Assembly (NCBI RefSeq): GCF_001679485.1
Contig: NZ_LZOZ01000003.1
Location: forward strand, 26,361 to 90,360
Direction: 5' to 3'
DNA: 64,000 bases
Source of the DNA: Haemophilus sp. CCUG 60358
Lineage (GTDB): Bacteria > Pseudomonadota > Gammaproteobacteria > Enterobacterales > Pasteurellaceae
The translations under genes were made by a program, and so were the position numbers. How positions within the stretch are numbered: the stretch's first letter is position 1; each line of letters starts with the position of its first letter. Below, piece by piece: positions 21,900 through 30,824 of this stretch. The notes below the pieces were generated by a model, which saw only the letters and a list, made by a program, of their open reading frames with translations, searched no databases and had not been told where the DNA came from.

Positions 21900-23120
21900 T
21901 TAACCCGCTACTGCAGGTAAATAGCCTGCTTGAATTAAGAATGGTACGATCATAATGATTACGCCAATTACTAAGGCTATCACTAAGGTTACGTTTCCAC
22001 CGATTACACGATAAGGCAGATTTGGATTTGCTTGACGTGTTTTCCATGCGAGACCAATAGGCAAAATCAAGCAGTAGAACGCACAGAGTAAACCCGCATA
22101 GCTTAATGCAGCGATAAAGCCTTCAGGATAATATAAGGCAAACGCAAGTGGTGGAGTAAAGGCTGCAACGGTAAGTGTTAACCGGTTGTGTGGCAATTTG
22201 TAACGTTTGAATAAATCGCCTAAACCTTCAAATACCCCTAGCATCACACCTAGGAAAGAAGTGATTAATGCAAGTGCAGAGAACACACGTACGATTTCGC
22301 CCATGATGTGGGAGTTCGTGATTTGACGTGTTGCATTGACCAAGCCGTTAAGCGTTGGATCCGCTTGGAGTACTTGCACGAATTCATTTTGGCTTAATAC
22401 ACCGTGAGTCGCTAATTGCCACACTAAATAAGCTACAAGTGGAATCGCTGTACCAATTAAAATCGCTTTACGGAATTGAGTAACACTACCATCTAAATAG
22501 CTGTTTACGCTGCCCATGATGATGTGGAAGCCAAAGGAGGTAAAGAAAATTGGTGCCGCAGAGATCACGAAAGCATAATTTAAAGGTAAGGCCATCAGGT
22601 TATCGACAGATACTTTTGGTAACATCATGAACAACACAAAAGCAAAGGCAATTAATTTACCGATGAACAGAATACGGGTGGCACCATCAACGCCTCTTGT
22701 ACCTACAACCACAAAGGCACCGAGTACGACGGTAAATAAAATGATTGAAAGTTCGGAGGAAAGACTTTCAAAGCCAAAAGCGGTTGGTAAACCCGATAAT
22801 AATGAACCGCCCCCGGTGATGTAGGCCGCAGAAAGAGCATAAAGTAAAATGAGCAAACTAAAGGTGGCTAAGACACGTCCAGTGATGCCGAAGTATTTTT
22901 CAGCGAGAGTCGCCACGCCATCATTTAATCGATCTGCAGTTTGATACACTTCAACAAAAAGTAAACCGCTGTAAACCAAAAGCGCCCATAAGCCGACTAA
23001 TAAGAAAACGGTGTAACCAAAACCAATACCGGCAGAGGTTAATGGCATCGCGAGCATTCCCGCCCCGATGGTCGTGCCGGCAATGATTAAGGCACTGCCG
23101 AATGTTTTGTTTTTTAGCAT
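21900..23120 (-). CDS. tyrP: Aromatic amino acid permease, TyrP type
   Basis: This 406-residue inner-membrane protein of the Tyr/Trp permease family imports tyrosine (or tryptophan) with protons. It has about eleven hydrophobic helices. The first helix carries the conserved GSALIIAGTTIGAGMLAMPL unwinding region. FFTSFGFHIIMGSVNSYLDG in the middle and FEGLGDLFKRYKLP in the loop are further family landmarks. An AGAACA ribosome site precedes the ATG. It is the last gene of the tsaD-small ORF-tdk-tyrP run. Haemophilus genomes carry more than one TyrP paralogue, and which one this is cannot be fixed here. Confidence 0.9.
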   Translation of the reverse strand: MLKNKTFGSALIIAGTTIGAGMLAMPLTSAGIGFGYTVFLLVGLWALLVYSGLLFVEVYQTADRLNDGVATLAEKYFGITGRVLATFSLLILLYALSAAYITGGGSLLSGLPTAFGFESLSSELSIILFTVVLGAFVVVGTRGVDGATRILFIGKLIAFAFVLFMMLPKVSVDNLMALPLNYAFVISAAPIFFTSFGFHIIMGSVNSYLDGSVTQFRKAILIGTAIPLVAYLVWQLATHGVLSQNEFVQVLQADPTLNGLVNATRQITNSHIMGEIVRVFSALALITSFLGVMLGVFEGLGDLFKRYKLPHNRLTLTVAAFTPPLAFALYYPEGFIAALSYAGLLCAFYCLILPIGLAWKTRQANPNLPYRVIGGNVTLVIALVIGVIIMIVPFLIQAGYLPAVAG

Positions 23121-23156
23121 AAAATTGTTCTCCGAGTATAAAATTGAAAAACGAGG

Positions 23157-23738
23157 TTAAAGCTGACCGCACTTTTCTTTGTAATGATAGCGGCAAACCG
23201 AAAGATAAGAGTCGTTTCCACCAATTTGGATTTGTTCCCCTTCCTTAATGACTTCACCTTGTTCATTTAAACGTAAAACGAAATTGGCTTTACGTCCACA
23301 ATAACAGATTGTTTTTAATTCTTCTAGTTGATCTGCCCAAGCAAGTAGATACTTACTACCTTCAAATAGCTCAGCTTGGAAGTCGGTACGCAAGCCATAA
23401 CAAAGCACAGGAATCTTCAGTTTATCTACGACATCACTTAATTGATATACTTGTTGTTTCGTTAAAAACTGGGCTTCATCAACTAAAACACAATGAATTT
23501 TTTCTTGTTGTAAACGTTGGCTCACTTCAGCAAAAAGGTCACTCGTTGACGTAAATAAATTGGCGTCTTCATGAATACCAATACGTGACGTGACTTTGCC
23601 TAATCCAAAGCGGTCATCAATGGCTGCCGTATAAACCATGGTGTTCATATTGCGTTCACGATAGTTATAGGAAGACTGCAGCAACGTGGTTGATTTGCCC
23701 GCATTCATCGTAGAGTAGTAAAAATAGAGTTTTGCCAT
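23157..23738 (-). CDS. tdk: Thymidine kinase
   Basis: Tdk phosphorylates thymidine to dTMP for salvage and is a cytoplasmic type II thymidine kinase. The 193 residues include the P-loop [16 protein letters not shown] (residues 7-22), the Walker B-like VDEAQFLT, the Asp/Arg-containing YGLRTDFQ, and the zinc-binding cysteines in [10 protein letters not shown] and CRYHYKEKC. Its start codon overlaps the stop of the upstream small gene by one base (TAATG). The last codons lie within an uptake signal (near 23166), with KEKC encoded by it. Confidence 0.96.
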   Translation of the reverse strand: MAKLYFYYSTMNAGKSTTLLQSSYNYRERNMNTMVYTAAIDDRFGLGKVTSRIGIHEDANLFTSTSDLFAEVSQRLQQEKIHCVLVDEAQFLTKQQVYQLSDVVDKLKIPVLCYGLRTDFQAELFEGSKYLLAWADQLEELKTICYCGRKANFVLRLNEQGEVIKEGEQIQIGGNDSYLSVCRYHYKEKCGQL

Positions 23739-23974
23739 TATTTAATCACCCATTTCCAGAAATAATAGGCAATAAATCCTGCAACAGGTGGACTGGCTGC
23801 TAGCATAAAGGTGCCGTAAGTTGCACCACCGCCAACCATTTTTCCGGCAGCTGAAAGCGCGCTAACGATATCACCACTTGGTGTGGTAAAAATCCATGCG
23901 CCAATAATCGCGAGCACTAAGAAACAAGCGATACCGGCTGCACGCATAGCTCTTACTTTAATCATATTTTCCAT
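23738..23974 (-). CDS. Small membrane protein of unknown function between tsaD and tdk
   Basis: This 78-residue protein has two predicted membrane helices ([18 protein letters not shown], about 13-30, and [18 protein letters not shown], about 56-73) joined by a glycine/alanine-rich segment ([13 protein letters not shown]). The short basic N-terminus suggests both ends lie in the cytoplasm. It has an AAGGAA ribosome site 7 bases before the ATG, starts 9 bp after tsaD and overlaps the tdk start by one base, so it is certainly translated as part of an operon. No family function is recognised. Confidence 0.75.
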   Translation of the reverse strand: MENMIKVRAMRAAGIACFLVLAIIGAWIFTTPSGDIVSALSAAGKMVGGGATYGTFMLAASPPVAGFIAYYFWKWVIK

Positions 23975-23983
23975 ATTTTTTCC

Positions 23984-25012
23984 TTAAATTGCAGGGAGTT
24001 CAGTCATTGCCCAACGAGGTTTAACATCAATGGCGAGATCGCTATGCTGACCTTGTTTTAAGCGTAAAAAGCCCGTATAGGCAATCATGGCACCATTATC
24101 GGTACAAAATTGAGGTTGCGGATAAAATACTTCACCACCAAGATTTTTCATCATTGTGCCAAGGGTTTCACGTAATTTTTTGTTTGCACTCACCCCGCCA
24201 GCAATCACTAAACGCTTATAGCCGGTTTCTTTTAAGGCACGTTTACATTTGATTGCGAGTGTATTCACGACGGAATCTTGGAAGGCAAAGGCAATATCTG
24301 CTTTGGTTTGTTCGGTTAATTCGCCTTCTTGTTTGATTGCCTGATTAATGGTGTTAGCCGCTGAGGTTTTTAAACCTGAAAAGCTAAAATCAAGGCCAGG
24401 GCGATCCGTCATTGGGCGTGGAAATACAAAACGATCTGGTGATCCTTTTTCGGCTAAACGTGAAAGTGCCGCACCGCCAGGATAATCTAACCCTAATAAT
24501 TTCGCGGTTTTATCAAAGGCTTCACCTGCCGCATCATCAATAGATTCTCCAATGACTTCATATTTTCCTACGCCATCAACGCGCACTAATTGCGTATGTC
24601 CACCTGAAACTAAGAGGGCAATAAATGGAAAGTGTGGTCGATTTTCATCAAGCATTGGCGCAAGTAGATGACCTTCCATATGGTGTACGCCAATAGCGGG
24701 CACATTCCAGGCATAAGCCAGTGAACGCGCGATCGTTGCGCCCACTAATAATGCGCCCACTAACCCTGGGCCACTTGTATAGGCGATACCATCAATTTGA
24801 TCAGCGGCTAAATTGGCTTCTTCTAATGCGGCTTTAATTAATGGCGCCGTTTTGCGAATGTGATCGCGGGAAGCCAGCTCTGGCACTACACCACCGTAAT
24901 CCGCATGCAAGGCAATTTGCGTGTAAAGCTGATTAGCAATTAAGCCTTTGTCTTCATCATAAATCGCGACACCTGTTTCATCACAGGAGGTTTCGATCCC
25001 TAAAATACGCAT
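23984..25012 (-). CDS. tsaD: tRNA threonylcarbamoyladenosine synthase subunit TsaD
   Basis: TsaD transfers the threonylcarbamoyl group to A37 of ANN-decoding tRNAs, working with TsaB and TsaE; it is essential in most bacteria. The 342 residues show the ASKHA fold: [16 protein letters not shown] at the start, the metal-binding histidines in [11 protein letters not shown] near residues 110-120, [38 protein letters not shown] and the terminal metal-site [10 protein letters not shown]. The start follows a GAGAAG ribosome site. It is divergent from rpsU-dnaG-rpoD, a conserved arrangement in gammaproteobacteria. Confidence 0.97.
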   Translation of the reverse strand: MRILGIETSCDETGVAIYDEDKGLIANQLYTQIALHADYGGVVPELASRDHIRKTAPLIKAALEEANLAADQIDGIAYTSGPGLVGALLVGATIARSLAYAWNVPAIGVHHMEGHLLAPMLDENRPHFPFIALLVSGGHTQLVRVDGVGKYEVIGESIDDAAGEAFDKTAKLLGLDYPGGAALSRLAEKGSPDRFVFPRPMTDRPGLDFSFSGLKTSAANTINQAIKQEGELTEQTKADIAFAFQDSVVNTLAIKCKRALKETGYKRLVIAGGVSANKKLRETLGTMMKNLGGEVFYPQPQFCTDNGAMIAYTGFLRLKQGQHSDLAIDVKPRWAMTELPAI

Positions 25013-25114
25013 TTTCTTCTCATTTTATTAAAAAAATTGGCAAGGATTTTACCTTGTTTAGCCCGCTTAAACCAGTTCAAACGCCAAATTTTCAGCAAAT
25101 AGGCGATCTTTCCT

Positions 25115-25143
25115 TTGCTTTTGCAGGGAAGATCGATTAGAAT
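25115..25143 (+). promoter_or_regulatory. Candidate rpsU-dnaG-rpoD promoter
   Basis: TTGCTT (25115-25120) and TAGAAT (25138-25143) are spaced by 17 bp, 88 bp before rpsU. An imperfect inverted repeat (CGATCTTTCC at 25104-25113 and GGAAGATCG at 25127-25135) overlaps the promoter and could be an operator. Confidence 0.5.
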
Positions 25144-25230
25144 TGCGTCCTTTATTGAATTTGCCGTTCATTCGGCAGTAATAAAAATTTAAAATTGCAA
25201 TTAAATTAAACTCATTGAGGTGATTGGCTT

Positions 25231-25446
25231 ATGCCTGTAATTAAAGTACGTGAAAACGAATCATTTGACGTAGCTTTACGTCGTTTCAAACGCTCTTGCG
25301 AAAAAGCTGGTATTTTAGCAGAAGTTCGCGCTCGTGAATTCTATGAAAAACCAACTACAATCCGTAAACGTGAAAAAGCAACGCTTGCTAAACGTCACGC
25401 TAAACGTAATGCTCGCGAAAACGCGCGCAATACCCGTTTATACTAA
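25231..25446 (+). CDS. rpsU: 30S ribosomal protein S21
   Basis: S21 is a small basic protein of the 30S platform involved in base-pairing of mRNA with the 16S 3' end. The 71 residues match the family in length. [21 protein letters not shown] opens the protein, followed by CEKAG and the Lys/Arg-rich tail with [21 protein letters not shown] ribosome site precedes the ATG. It is the first gene of the macromolecular synthesis operon with dnaG and rpoD. Confidence 0.98.
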   Translation: MPVIKVRENESFDVALRRFKRSCEKAGILAEVRAREFYEKPTTIRKREKATLAKRHAKRNARENARNTRLY

Positions 25447-25476
25447 TTTGTAGTATTTTCTAACTCGAGTTAAGAC

Positions 25477-25508
25477 AAACCGTGAAACCTTTTGGGTATC
25501 ACGGTTTT
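25477..25508 (+). terminator. Hairpin between rpsU and dnaG (attenuator)
   Basis: AAACCGTGA and TCACGGTTT pair across a 14-nt loop and are followed by TGTTG. In E. coli a terminator between rpsU and dnaG lowers primase expression relative to S21, and this element occupies the same position. Confidence 0.6.
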
Positions 25509-25583
25509 GTTGCTTTAAATTCATCGAAAAAAAGTCACGCAAAATCAACCGCACTTTCGCATCGTATTCAAGGAGGCAAGGCA

Positions 25584-27368
25584 ATGAAAGGCTCAATTCC
25601 ACGCCAATTTATTGATGATCTGCTCACAAAATCGAATATTGTCGATGTGATTAATGCGCGCGTGAAACTCAAAAAAGCAGGACGAGATTATCAAGCTTGT
25701 TGTCCGTTTCATCACGAAAAAACACCCTCCTTTACGGTAAGTGAAAAAAAACAATTCTATTATTGCTTCGGCTGTGGCGCGAAAGGTAATGCCATTTCAT
25801 TTTTAATGGATTATGACAAATTAGAATTTGTTGAAGCCGTTGAAGAACTTGCCGCTTCGGCAGGGCTTGAAGTGCCTTATGAAAAACGCCCAAACCAATT
25901 CGGTAATAAACCGGATGTGAGCTATCAGACAAAACGTAATTTATACGATTTGATGCAAGAGATTGCATCGTTTTATCAAGCTCAACTCCCGCTAAGTATT
26001 CCTGCTCAAAGCTATCTTCAGCAACGCGGTTTATCGCCAGAAATTATTGCTCGTTTTCAAATTGGTTATGTGCCCAATGCGATGGATACGGTGTTGCGTC
26101 AATTCGGCAAAAATCGAGAAGAACAGAAAAAACTGTTTGATTTAGGTATGCTTTCTCGAAACGATCGTGGCAGTGTGTACGATAAATTCCGTAATCGTAT
26201 TATGTTTCCGATTCGGGATAAACGTGGTCGTACGGTTGCCTTTGGTGGACGTGTTTTAACGGATGAAAAACCTAAATATCTAAACTCCCCCGAAACCATT
26301 ACATACCATAAAGGTAATGAACTTTATGGTTTGTATGAAGCCTTGCAAATCAATGATGAGCCAGAAAAATTGCTGGTGGTTGAAGGCTACATGGATGTGG
26401 TGGCATTAGCACAATTTGGAGTCAATTATGCCGTGGCATCCCTTGGAACATCGACGACCTCGGAACAAATTCAATTATTGTTCCGTTCAACAGAGCAGGT
26501 AATTTGCTGCTACGATGGTGATAGAGCGGGGCGTGATGCCGCTTGGCGCGCACTTGAAAACGCCTTACCTTATCTGGAAGACGGGCGACAAATTAAGTTT
26601 ATTTTCCTGCCTGATGGAGAAGATCCGGATACTTATATTCGTCAATACGGTAAAGAAAAGTTTGAAGAATATATTGAGCAAGCCCAGTCTCTCACAGAAT
26701 TCTTATTCGCGCATTTAAGTCCGCAGGTAGATTTCTCGACACAAGAAGGGAGAGGAAAATTAGTCGCACTCGCGGCGCCTTTAATTCGTCAAATTCCTGG
26801 TGATATGTTGCGCTTGTCATTACGCAATATGTTGGCGCAAAAGCTTGGGATCTTTGATCAATCACAGCTTGAAAGCTTAATTCCAAATCAAATAGATAAG
26901 GCTGAACCAAAACCTAAAACGCCACAAAAAACCATTAAGAAAACGCCAATGCGTGTGGTGATTTCGCTGTTATTACAGAATTCACAATTAGTGAATCGTA
27001 TTTCGGATGTGGGGTTGCAAGCCTTAAAGCATGAAGCAGGTTACGAATTACTAGCAAAATTGACCGCGCTTTGCCGTGAACGAGAAGGCATTACAACAGG
27101 GCAAATCTTAGAATATTTTCGTGATACAGAATTCAGTAAGCCCCTTGAAATATTGGCGTCTTGGGATCATCTATTAGACGACTTAGAAATCATTAATGCA
27201 TTCTCTCAAAACTACCGTCGATTGAATATTCAAGCAATTGAACGTGATATTGAGATGCTTATCGCCAAAGAAAGGGCGGAAGGCTTAACTGATCAAGAAC
27301 GAGCAATTTTAGTGAATTTGCTCAAGGGAAAAGAAGAGCAGAAAAAACAGTTAGTTAATCCGTCATAA
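25584..27368 (+). CDS. dnaG: DNA primase
   Basis: DnaG makes RNA primers for chromosome replication and interacts with DnaB helicase. The 594 residues contain the CHC2 zinc-binding domain (ACCPFHHEKTPSF to FYYCFGCGAKG, residues about 38-65), the RNA polymerase core (SRNDRGSVYDKFRNRIMFPI), the Toprim metal-binding motif VVEGYMDVVALAQFG near 264 with CYDGDRAGRDAA, and a helical C-terminal DnaB-binding domain. The frame is open from 25482, but the AAGGAGG ribosome site and family start MKGSIPRQFID place the start at 25584. It is the second gene of the rpsU-dnaG-rpoD operon. Confidence 0.97.
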   Translation: MKGSIPRQFIDDLLTKSNIVDVINARVKLKKAGRDYQACCPFHHEKTPSFTVSEKKQFYYCFGCGAKGNAISFLMDYDKLEFVEAVEELAASAGLEVPYEKRPNQFGNKPDVSYQTKRNLYDLMQEIASFYQAQLPLSIPAQSYLQQRGLSPEIIARFQIGYVPNAMDTVLRQFGKNREEQKKLFDLGMLSRNDRGSVYDKFRNRIMFPIRDKRGRTVAFGGRVLTDEKPKYLNSPETITYHKGNELYGLYEALQINDEPEKLLVVEGYMDVVALAQFGVNYAVASLGTSTTSEQIQLLFRSTEQVICCYDGDRAGRDAAWRALENALPYLEDGRQIKFIFLPDGEDPDTYIRQYGKEKFEEYIEQAQSLTEFLFAHLSPQVDFSTQEGRGKLVALAAPLIRQIPGDMLRLSLRNMLAQKLGIFDQSQLESLIPNQIDKAEPKPKTPQKTIKKTPMRVVISLLLQNSQLVNRISDVGLQALKHEAGYELLAKLTALCREREGITTGQILEYFRDTEFSKPLEILASWDHLLDDLEIINAFSQNYRRLNIQAIERDIEMLIAKERAEGLTDQERAILVNLLKGKEEQKKQLVNPS

Positions 27369-27437
27369 CAATGGTAAAATCTCCTGTTCAAAACAAGGGC
27401 TTTTATCTTCCAAAAATAACGCAAAACGGGAATAAAA

Positions 27438-29327
27438 ATGGAACAAAATCAACAATCTACCGCAGAGCAATATTCAGAACAAATTGAACAGCTTATGGAA
27501 TTGGGTCGTACGCAAGGTTATTTAACCTATGCGGAGATTAATGACTTACTTCCAGAAGATGTGGTCGATCCAGAGTATTACGATAAGTTGTTGCAGACTT
27601 TACAGCATGATGCGGGTATTCCGGTTCTTGATGAGGCGCCGGAAAGTGACGAAATGATGTTGAATGACACGATTCCGGATGAAGATGCAGTGGAAGAAGC
27701 AACACAGATTTTATCCAATGTGGAATCTGAAATCGGTCGTACGACCGATCCTGTGCGTATGTATATGCGTGAAATGGGTACCGTTGATCTCCTTACCCGT
27801 GAAGATGAAATCAGCATTGCAAAACGTATTGAAGAAGGGATCGATGAAGTCCAAACTGCGATTGCAGCTTATCCAGAAGCGTTAACTGAATTATTAGATA
27901 ATTATGACCAAGTTGAAGCGGGCAATTATCGTTTAGCAGATTTAATTACTGGTTTTGTAGATCCAAATGTTGTTGAAGAGGATGCTGCAAATATTGATGA
28001 GAATTTTGCTGAAGAAGAGGAGAGTGTTGAAGCCGCTGCAGATGTTGATGATGAGAGTGATGAGGAAGATGAAAGCGATAGTAGTTCAAGTTCAGATGAC
28101 AGCGATTCAGATAATAGTATCGATCCTGAAGTGGCGCGTGAAAGATTTGCTGCATTAAGAGAGCAATATACTAAAACATTAGCGACCATTGCAAAACACG
28201 GTCGAAGTGGTAAGCGTACAAAAGATCAAATTGCTCAACTCGCCGATATTTTTAAACAATTCCGTTTAGTACCAAAACAATTTGATACGCTTGTTTTATC
28301 AATGAAGAATATGATGAAACGTGTACGAGCAGAAGAGCGTCAACTACAAAAAGTATTAGTTGATATCACAGGTATGCCAAAAGATGAATTTGAGGCACTG
28401 ATTATTGCTAATGGTAGCAGTGATGCATGGGTAGCAAAAGCATTAAAATCAACGAAAGCTTGGGCAAAACGTTTACCAAAATATGAAGAGCGTATTCGTT
28501 TATCTTTAGATAACTTAGCGAATATTGAACAGCAAACTAATCTTACCATCCAACAAATGCGTGAGATTTGCGATGCGGTGTCTCGTGGTGAACAAAAAGC
28601 TCGCCGTGCGAAAAAAGAAATGGTTGAAGCCAACTTACGTTTGGTCATTTCTATTGCGAAAAAATATACTAACCGAGGTTTACAATTCTTGGATTTAATT
28701 CAAGAAGGGAATATCGGTTTGATGAAGGCGGTAGATAAATTTGAATACCGTCGTGGTTATAAATTCTCCACCTATGCAACCTGGTGGATTCGTCAGGCCA
28801 TTACTCGTTCGATTGCGGACCAAGCACGTACAATTCGTATTCCTGTTCATATGATTGAAACGATTAACAAATTAAATCGTATTTCTCGTCAAATGTTACA
28901 AGAAATGGGTCGCGAAGCGACGCCAGAAGAGCTTGCTGAACGCATGGGAATGCCAGAAGATAAGATTCGTAAAGTGCTTAAAATTGCGAAAGAACCTATT
29001 TCTATGGAAACCCCAATTGGCGACGACGATGATTCACATTTAGGTGACTTCATCGAGGATTCAACCCTTGAATTGCCATTAGATTCTGCAACCGCACAAA
29101 GCTTAAAAGTAGCAACTCATGAAGTGTTAGAAGGTTTAACTCCTCGTGAAGCAAAAGTATTACGTATGCGTTTTGGTATTGATATGAATACCGACCATAC
29201 CCTTGAAGAAGTGGGTAAACAATTTGATGTAACCCGTGAGCGTATTCGTCAGATTGAAGCTAAGGCATTGCGTAAGTTACGTCATCCAAGCCGTTCTGAA
29301 ACATTAAGAAGTTTCTTGGATGAGTAA
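27438..29327 (+). CDS. rpoD: RNA polymerase primary sigma factor RpoD (sigma 70)
   Basis: RpoD directs RNA polymerase to housekeeping promoters. The 629 residues include region 1.1 at the N-terminus, region 1.2 ([20 protein letters not shown]), a long acidic non-conserved insert, region 2 with the -10 recognition helices ([37 protein letters not shown], split here), region 3, and region 4 with the -35 helix-turn-helix ([23 protein letters not shown]). Between about residues 180 and 235 the insert is very rich in Asp, Glu and Ser ([17 protein letters not shown]), more so than in E. coli. It is the last gene of the operon and has a strong terminator. Confidence 0.98.
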   Translation: MEQNQQSTAEQYSEQIEQLMELGRTQGYLTYAEINDLLPEDVVDPEYYDKLLQTLQHDAGIPVLDEAPESDEMMLNDTIPDEDAVEEATQILSNVESEIGRTTDPVRMYMREMGTVDLLTREDEISIAKRIEEGIDEVQTAIAAYPEALTELLDNYDQVEAGNYRLADLITGFVDPNVVEEDAANIDENFAEEEESVEAAADVDDESDEEDESDSSSSSDDSDSDNSIDPEVARERFAALREQYTKTLATIAKHGRSGKRTKDQIAQLADIFKQFRLVPKQFDTLVLSMKNMMKRVRAEERQLQKVLVDITGMPKDEFEALIIANGSSDAWVAKALKSTKAWAKRLPKYEERIRLSLDNLANIEQQTNLTIQQMREICDAVSRGEQKARRAKKEMVEANLRLVISIAKKYTNRGLQFLDLIQEGNIGLMKAVDKFEYRRGYKFSTYATWWIRQAITRSIADQARTIRIPVHMIETINKLNRISRQMLQEMGREATPEELAERMGMPEDKIRKVLKIAKEPISMETPIGDDDDSHLGDFIEDSTLELPLDSATAQSLKVATHEVLEGLTPREAKVLRMRFGIDMNTDHTLEEVGKQFDVTRERIRQIEAKALRKLRHPSRSETLRSFLDE

Positions 29328-29348
29328 TTATTCAGTAATATAAAAAAG

Positions 29349-29375
29349 AAAAGGCAGAGAACTCTGCCTTTTTTA
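29349..29375 (+). terminator. rpoD intrinsic terminator
   Basis: AAAAGGCAGAG and CTCTGCCTTTT form an 11-bp stem with an AA loop, followed by TT; a classical intrinsic terminator ending the rpsU-dnaG-rpoD operon. Confidence 0.92.
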
Positions 29376-29460
29376 TTTGATTAAATTTAGTTATTTACCA
29401 CGAAATCACATTCCTTTAAAATACGCGACTTTCGTCATTTAAAAACAAAAAAGGAACTTT

Positions 29461-29877
29461 ATGGAAGAATCTCAAGAACTAGAAAAACTGCCTCGAGTAG
29501 TGACTGGTGTATTAAAAGTAGTATTAAGTTTTTCACTTATTGCTTTGGCTTTAGTGTTGATTATTGCTTTAGCTAAAATCACGTACACTTTAGCGATTAT
29601 GGTATTTAATACATCAAGCGTAGTGCCTTATGAAGTCGCTGAACAAGCCGTCATGTTTTTCTTATACTTCGGTTTTATTGGCCTTATCGTGCAATATTTT
29701 AAAAGTGGCTATCACTTTCCTTTGCGCTATTTTATTTACGCGGGGATTACCGCCATGTTGCGCCTGATTATTGTGAATCATGAGAGCTCAGTTGATACCA
29801 TCTTATTCGCTGGCGCGATTTTAATTATGGTGATTGCACTTTGTTTAGTGCTGTATTCCAATAAAATTAAAATTTAA
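29461..29877 (+). CDS. psiE: PsiE family protein
   Basis: This 138-residue inner-membrane protein resembles PsiE, induced in E. coli by phosphate starvation and of unknown biochemical role. Four membrane helices are visible (LSFSLIALALVLIIALAKI; VMFFLYFGFIGLIVQYF; YFIYAGITAMLRLIIV; ILFAGAILIMVIALCLVLY). The segments FKSGYHFPLRYFIYAGITAM and LRLIIVNHE carry the family's conserved polar residues. An AAGGAA ribosome site precedes the ATG. I see no PhoB-type direct repeat in the short upstream region, so phosphate control is not supported by the sequence. Confidence 0.87.
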   Translation: MEESQELEKLPRVVTGVLKVVLSFSLIALALVLIIALAKITYTLAIMVFNTSSVVPYEVAEQAVMFFLYFGFIGLIVQYFKSGYHFPLRYFIYAGITAMLRLIIVNHESSVDTILFAGAILIMVIALCLVLYSNKIKI

Positions 29878-29912
29878 AAGTGCGGTCATTTTGACCGAGA
29901 TTTTGGAATGGA

Positions 29913-30758
29913 TTATTCCAGCACAATCCATTCCACTGTCCAACTTCCCGTACCTTCAGGGACGAGCGTTTGGGTCAAATAAGGCAAAATAGATTTCATT
30001 TGCTGTTCTAATTGCCAAGGTGGATTAATCACCACCATTCCACTTGCGGTCATACCTCGTTGATCACTATCAGGGCGAACAGCCAATTCAATTTTCAAAA
30101 TTTTACGAATTCCCGTTGCTTCTAATCCTTTAAAAATGCGTTTTGTTTGTTGACGTAGAACCACTGGATACCAAATCGTATAAGTGCCTGTCGCAAAGCG
30201 TTTATAACCTTCTTCGATCGCTTTAACCACCAAATCATAATCTTCTTTTAATTCATAAGGCGGATCAATAAGCACTAAACCACGGCGTTCTTTTGGTGGA
30301 AGCGTCGCTTTGAGTTGTTGGAAACCATTTTCTGATTTTGTGGTGATATTTTTAAATTCTTTGAAATTATTGCGCAATAATGGAAAATCGCTCGGGTGTA
30401 ATTCTGTCAGTAATGCACGATCTTGAGGACGCAATAATTGTGCAGCAATCATTGGTGAACCCGCATAATAGCGTAATTCTTTACCGCCATAATTGACCTT
30501 TTTAATGAGATCCACGTAGCGAGCCACTTCTTCGGGTAAATCTGTTCTTTCCCAAAGTCTCCCAATTCCCTCTTTGTATTCGCCGGTTTTTTCTGATTCG
30601 TCAGAACTTAAACGATAGCGTCCGACCCCAGAATGGGTATCGAGATAGTAAAAACCTTTTTCTTTCAGCGAAAGATTTTCCAATATCAGCATTAATACAA
30701 CATGCTTTAATACATCAGCATGATTGCCTGCATGGAAACTGTGACGATAACTTAACAT
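29913..30758 (-). CDS. rlmJ: 23S rRNA adenine-2030 N6-methyltransferase RlmJ
   Basis: RlmJ methylates A2030 of 23S rRNA. The 281 residues begin with the family signature MLSYRHSFHAGNHADVLKH and carry the SAM site around THSGVGRY and the catalytic N6-adenine motif DPPYEL near residue 165. Older literature linked the gene to use of external DNA in competence. It lies just after mrcA on the same strand, with a uptake-signal terminator between, and is adjacent to the com genes across mrcA. Confidence 0.95.
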   Translation of the reverse strand: MLSYRHSFHAGNHADVLKHVVLMLILENLSLKEKGFYYLDTHSGVGRYRLSSDESEKTGEYKEGIGRLWERTDLPEEVARYVDLIKKVNYGGKELRYYAGSPMIAAQLLRPQDRALLTELHPSDFPLLRNNFKEFKNITTKSENGFQQLKATLPPKERRGLVLIDPPYELKEDYDLVVKAIEEGYKRFATGTYTIWYPVVLRQQTKRIFKGLEATGIRKILKIELAVRPDSDQRGMTASGMVVINPPWQLEQQMKSILPYLTQTLVPEGTGSWTVEWIVLE

Positions 30759-30776
30759 GATTTGTCCTTTTGACGT

Positions 30777-30808
30777 AAAAAAGTGCGGTCAAAATTAACC
30801 GCACTTTT
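30777..30808 (-). terminator. Uptake-signal hairpin between mrcA and rlmJ
   Basis: AAAAGTGCGGT (30779-30789) and ACCGCACTTTT (30798-30808) form an 11-bp stem with an 8-nt loop, placed just after the mrcA stop on the minus strand and continuing into Ts. Confidence 0.8.
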
Positions 30809-30824
30809 AGTATTTAAATCAGGG

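Noticed and set aside
25482-25583. N-terminal extension of dnaG
   Set aside because: It overlaps the rpsU-dnaG hairpin and an uptake signal, while the ATG at 25584 has an ideal ribosome site and conserved start.
27926-28189. Antisense frames opposite the acidic region of rpoD (Ser/Leu- and His-rich)
   Set aside because: They mirror the low-complexity acidic coding of rpoD and lack ribosome sites and family features.
29378-29460. PhoB box upstream of psiE
   Set aside because: No pair of CTGTCAT-like repeats with 4-bp spacing is present in the short upstream region.
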